Below are positions 63,701 to 64,000 of a stretch of DNA of 64,000 nucleotides, in pieces (position 1 is the stretch's first letter; each line of letters starts with the position of its first letter). The position numbers and the translations under genes are program-made. The stretch lies in NCBI RefSeq assembly GCF_022267555.1, contig NZ_CP073586.1, positions 1,054,001 to 1,118,000 of the forward strand, given 5' to 3'. Origin of the DNA: Proteiniphilum propionicum (lineage in GTDB: Bacteria > Bacteroidota > Bacteroidia > Bacteroidales > Dysgonomonadaceae). The notes under the pieces were generated by a model. It worked only from the letters and a program-made list of their open reading frames with translations. It was not told where the DNA came from and searched no databases.

Positions 63701-64000
63701 CAAAATCTTTTCCGGTACTCAGGCAAATTAGGCGGTCGTGTGCATCGGCATCCTCTTCGTTCACAAAGTGAACGTCGTTAGTGGCTATCAGCTTCACGTC
63801 ATATTTTCGCGCAATGCGAATCATTTCACTGTTTACCCTTTCCTGTTTTAGATAAGTTGTCCGGTCAGCATCGGGACGGTCTGTTTTGTGGCGTTGCAAC
63901 TCCAGGTAGTAATCGTCTCCAAAAACACTTTTATACCACTTCACCGCTTCTTCAGCTTCATTTATCCGGCCATCGTCAATTTTTCTTGATATCTCACCAC
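60798..64000 (-). CDS. dnaE: DNA polymerase III subunit alpha (DnaE), 5' end outside the window
   Basis: The replicative polymerase catalytic subunit. The frame stays open to the right edge (last visible residues GEISRKIDDGR), so the start lies outside. At least 1,067 residues are present. Parts in order: the PHP domain end (KLIATNDVHFVNEEDADAHD), the palm with GPGRGSAAGSAVAYC and the catalytic PDIDIDFDDEGRG, fingers KSHATCYSWVAYQTAWLK, and a C-terminal OB fold DITFGGMVTAVREGQTRRG. The domain order fits DnaE1 rather than PolC or DnaE2. Confidence 0.97.
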   Translation of the reverse strand, partial: GEISRKIDDGRINEAEEAVKWYKSVFGDDYYLELQRHKTDRPDADRTTYLKQERVNSEMIRIARKYDVKLIATNDVHFVNEEDADAHDRLICLSTGKDFDDPDRMRYTKQEWLKTTEEMNRIFSDIPEALTNTLEIADKVEFYSIDHPPLMPFYPINPQFGTEELYKQKYSEKDLIEEFGEKTFHRLGDYDKVIRIKLEAEYLTHLTKKGAEKRYGKDLSEEIVERLKFELDTIKNMGFPGYFLIVQDFINAAREMGVAVGPGRGSAAGSAVAYCLQITDIDPLKYDLLFERFLNPDRISMPDIDIDFDDEGRGKVLRWVTEKYGNERVAHIITYGTMATKSSIRDVARVHKLPLSESNRLAKLVPDRIPNVKKINLKTAIENVPELKEAANSSDPLVRDTLRYAEMLEGNVRNTGVHACGVIIGQTDISDVVPISTAEDKETKETLLVTQYEGSVIEETGLIKMDFLGLKTLSIIKDALTNIELNRGIKVDINSIDMDDAPTYRLYCNGQTTGTFQFESAGMQKYLKELQPSKFEDLIAMNALYRPGPMDYIPTFIARKQGRQEITYDLPIMEKYLSETYGITVYQEQVMLLSRLLAGFTRGQSDELRKAMGKKLIDKMTALKEKFLAGGKKNGYAEKTLNKIWNDWEKFASYAFNKSHATCYSWVAYQTAWLKANYTSEYMAAVLSNNLNNITEITKFMDECKAMDINVLCPDVNESFLKFSVNKEGDIRFGLAAIKSVGQGAVVDIIDERTKNGPFKDIFDFVERVNLSSCNKKTIEALALSGAFDSLQGITREQFLAVNSKGEEFMDTLIRYGNKYQLDKMESINSLFGDDSSFQIAHPEIPQAASWSDMERLNKERELIGIYLSAHPLDDYEFILKHVCNADTLKLQDLDSLNGKDITFGGMVTAVREGQTRRGSPYTIFKIEDYSGSYEIALFSEDSVNFGRYARNGLSVYIEGRVQPKRFRQDELEVKISSISLLSEVKDKLISKITLQIPLSELDDTTVAELSALVKNNSGNSLLYFQIIGKESHMNIELFSRPARIGVNKNFIDYLKNNLTIDFKIN

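Noticed and set aside
1-64000. CRISPR array, rRNA, prophage or toxin-antitoxin module
   Set aside because: No regularly spaced direct repeats, no rRNA sequence and no phage or toxin genes were seen in the window.

Overview
The window looks like chromosome of a Bacteroidota bacterium, probably of the order Bacteroidales. Signs are the long two-insert form of IspG, a type IX secretion protein (PorV), Ser-type sulfatase chemistry, DUF1080/DUF2851/DUF4861/DUF5106 families, many lipoproteins, promoters of the TTTG-N19-TAnnTTTG type, and almost no Shine-Dalgarno sites. The exact genus cannot be read from this sequence; Dysgonomonadaceae would fit.

Layout. 1-8,500: housekeeping genes (S41 protease, YciO-type protein, fabI, aquaporin, MBL-fold protein, VOC protein, ispG, a CAT-anticodon tRNA). 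8,500-17,700 (minus strand): a depolymerised-uronate operon. GH88 releases the unsaturated uronate, KduI and KduD turn it into 2-keto-3-deoxygluconate, KdgK phosphorylates it, Eda cleaves KDPG, and an ExuT-like MFS carrier imports substrate. A DUF4861 lipoprotein sits in the operon and a LacI-type regulator next to it. 17,840-19,530: a landing zone with a group II intron remnant and an IS1182-like element whose transposase has lost its catalytic core. 19,700-27,360 (plus strand): a second uronate operon, uxaC, uxaE, SDR mannonate oxidoreductase, PfkB kinase, gnd, LarA-family epimerase. 27,700-33,000: a secreted Gfo/Idh/MocA oxidoreductase, a double DUF1080 protein, flavodoxin, tRNA-Arg and a DUF1080 lipoprotein. 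33,150-64,000: mainly core genes (pckA, upp, GT2, yifB, M15 peptidase, dnaX, gpmA, MATE, DUF2851, rex, FAH, porV, ispF, PduO-type transferase, trxA, dnaE) plus thioredoxin-fold lipoproteins, a frameshifted IS1380-type transposase and a Ser-type sulfatase.

The most interesting system is the plus-strand uronate operon. It has the genes to take galacturonate or glucuronate to D-mannonate, but no mannonate dehydratase (uxuA). Instead it holds a LarA-family protein with its catalytic residues and 6-phosphogluconate dehydrogenase. LarA relatives include a D-gluconate 2-epimerase, which would interconvert mannonate and gluconate. The operon therefore suggests a route uronate > mannonate > gluconate > 6-phosphogluconate > ribulose 5-phosphate that avoids the KDG/Entner-Doudoroff branch encoded next door. 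A palindrome resembling TTTGTGTACGTGCACAAA at the promoters of the LacI gene, uxaC and the Gfo/Idh gene suggests that one regulator ties the loci together.

Two dispersed non-coding repeat families were also found. One is about 112 bp with TGAGTC/GACTCA ends and a hairpin kept by a compensatory change (three clear copies, one decayed). The other is about 130 bp with two copies.
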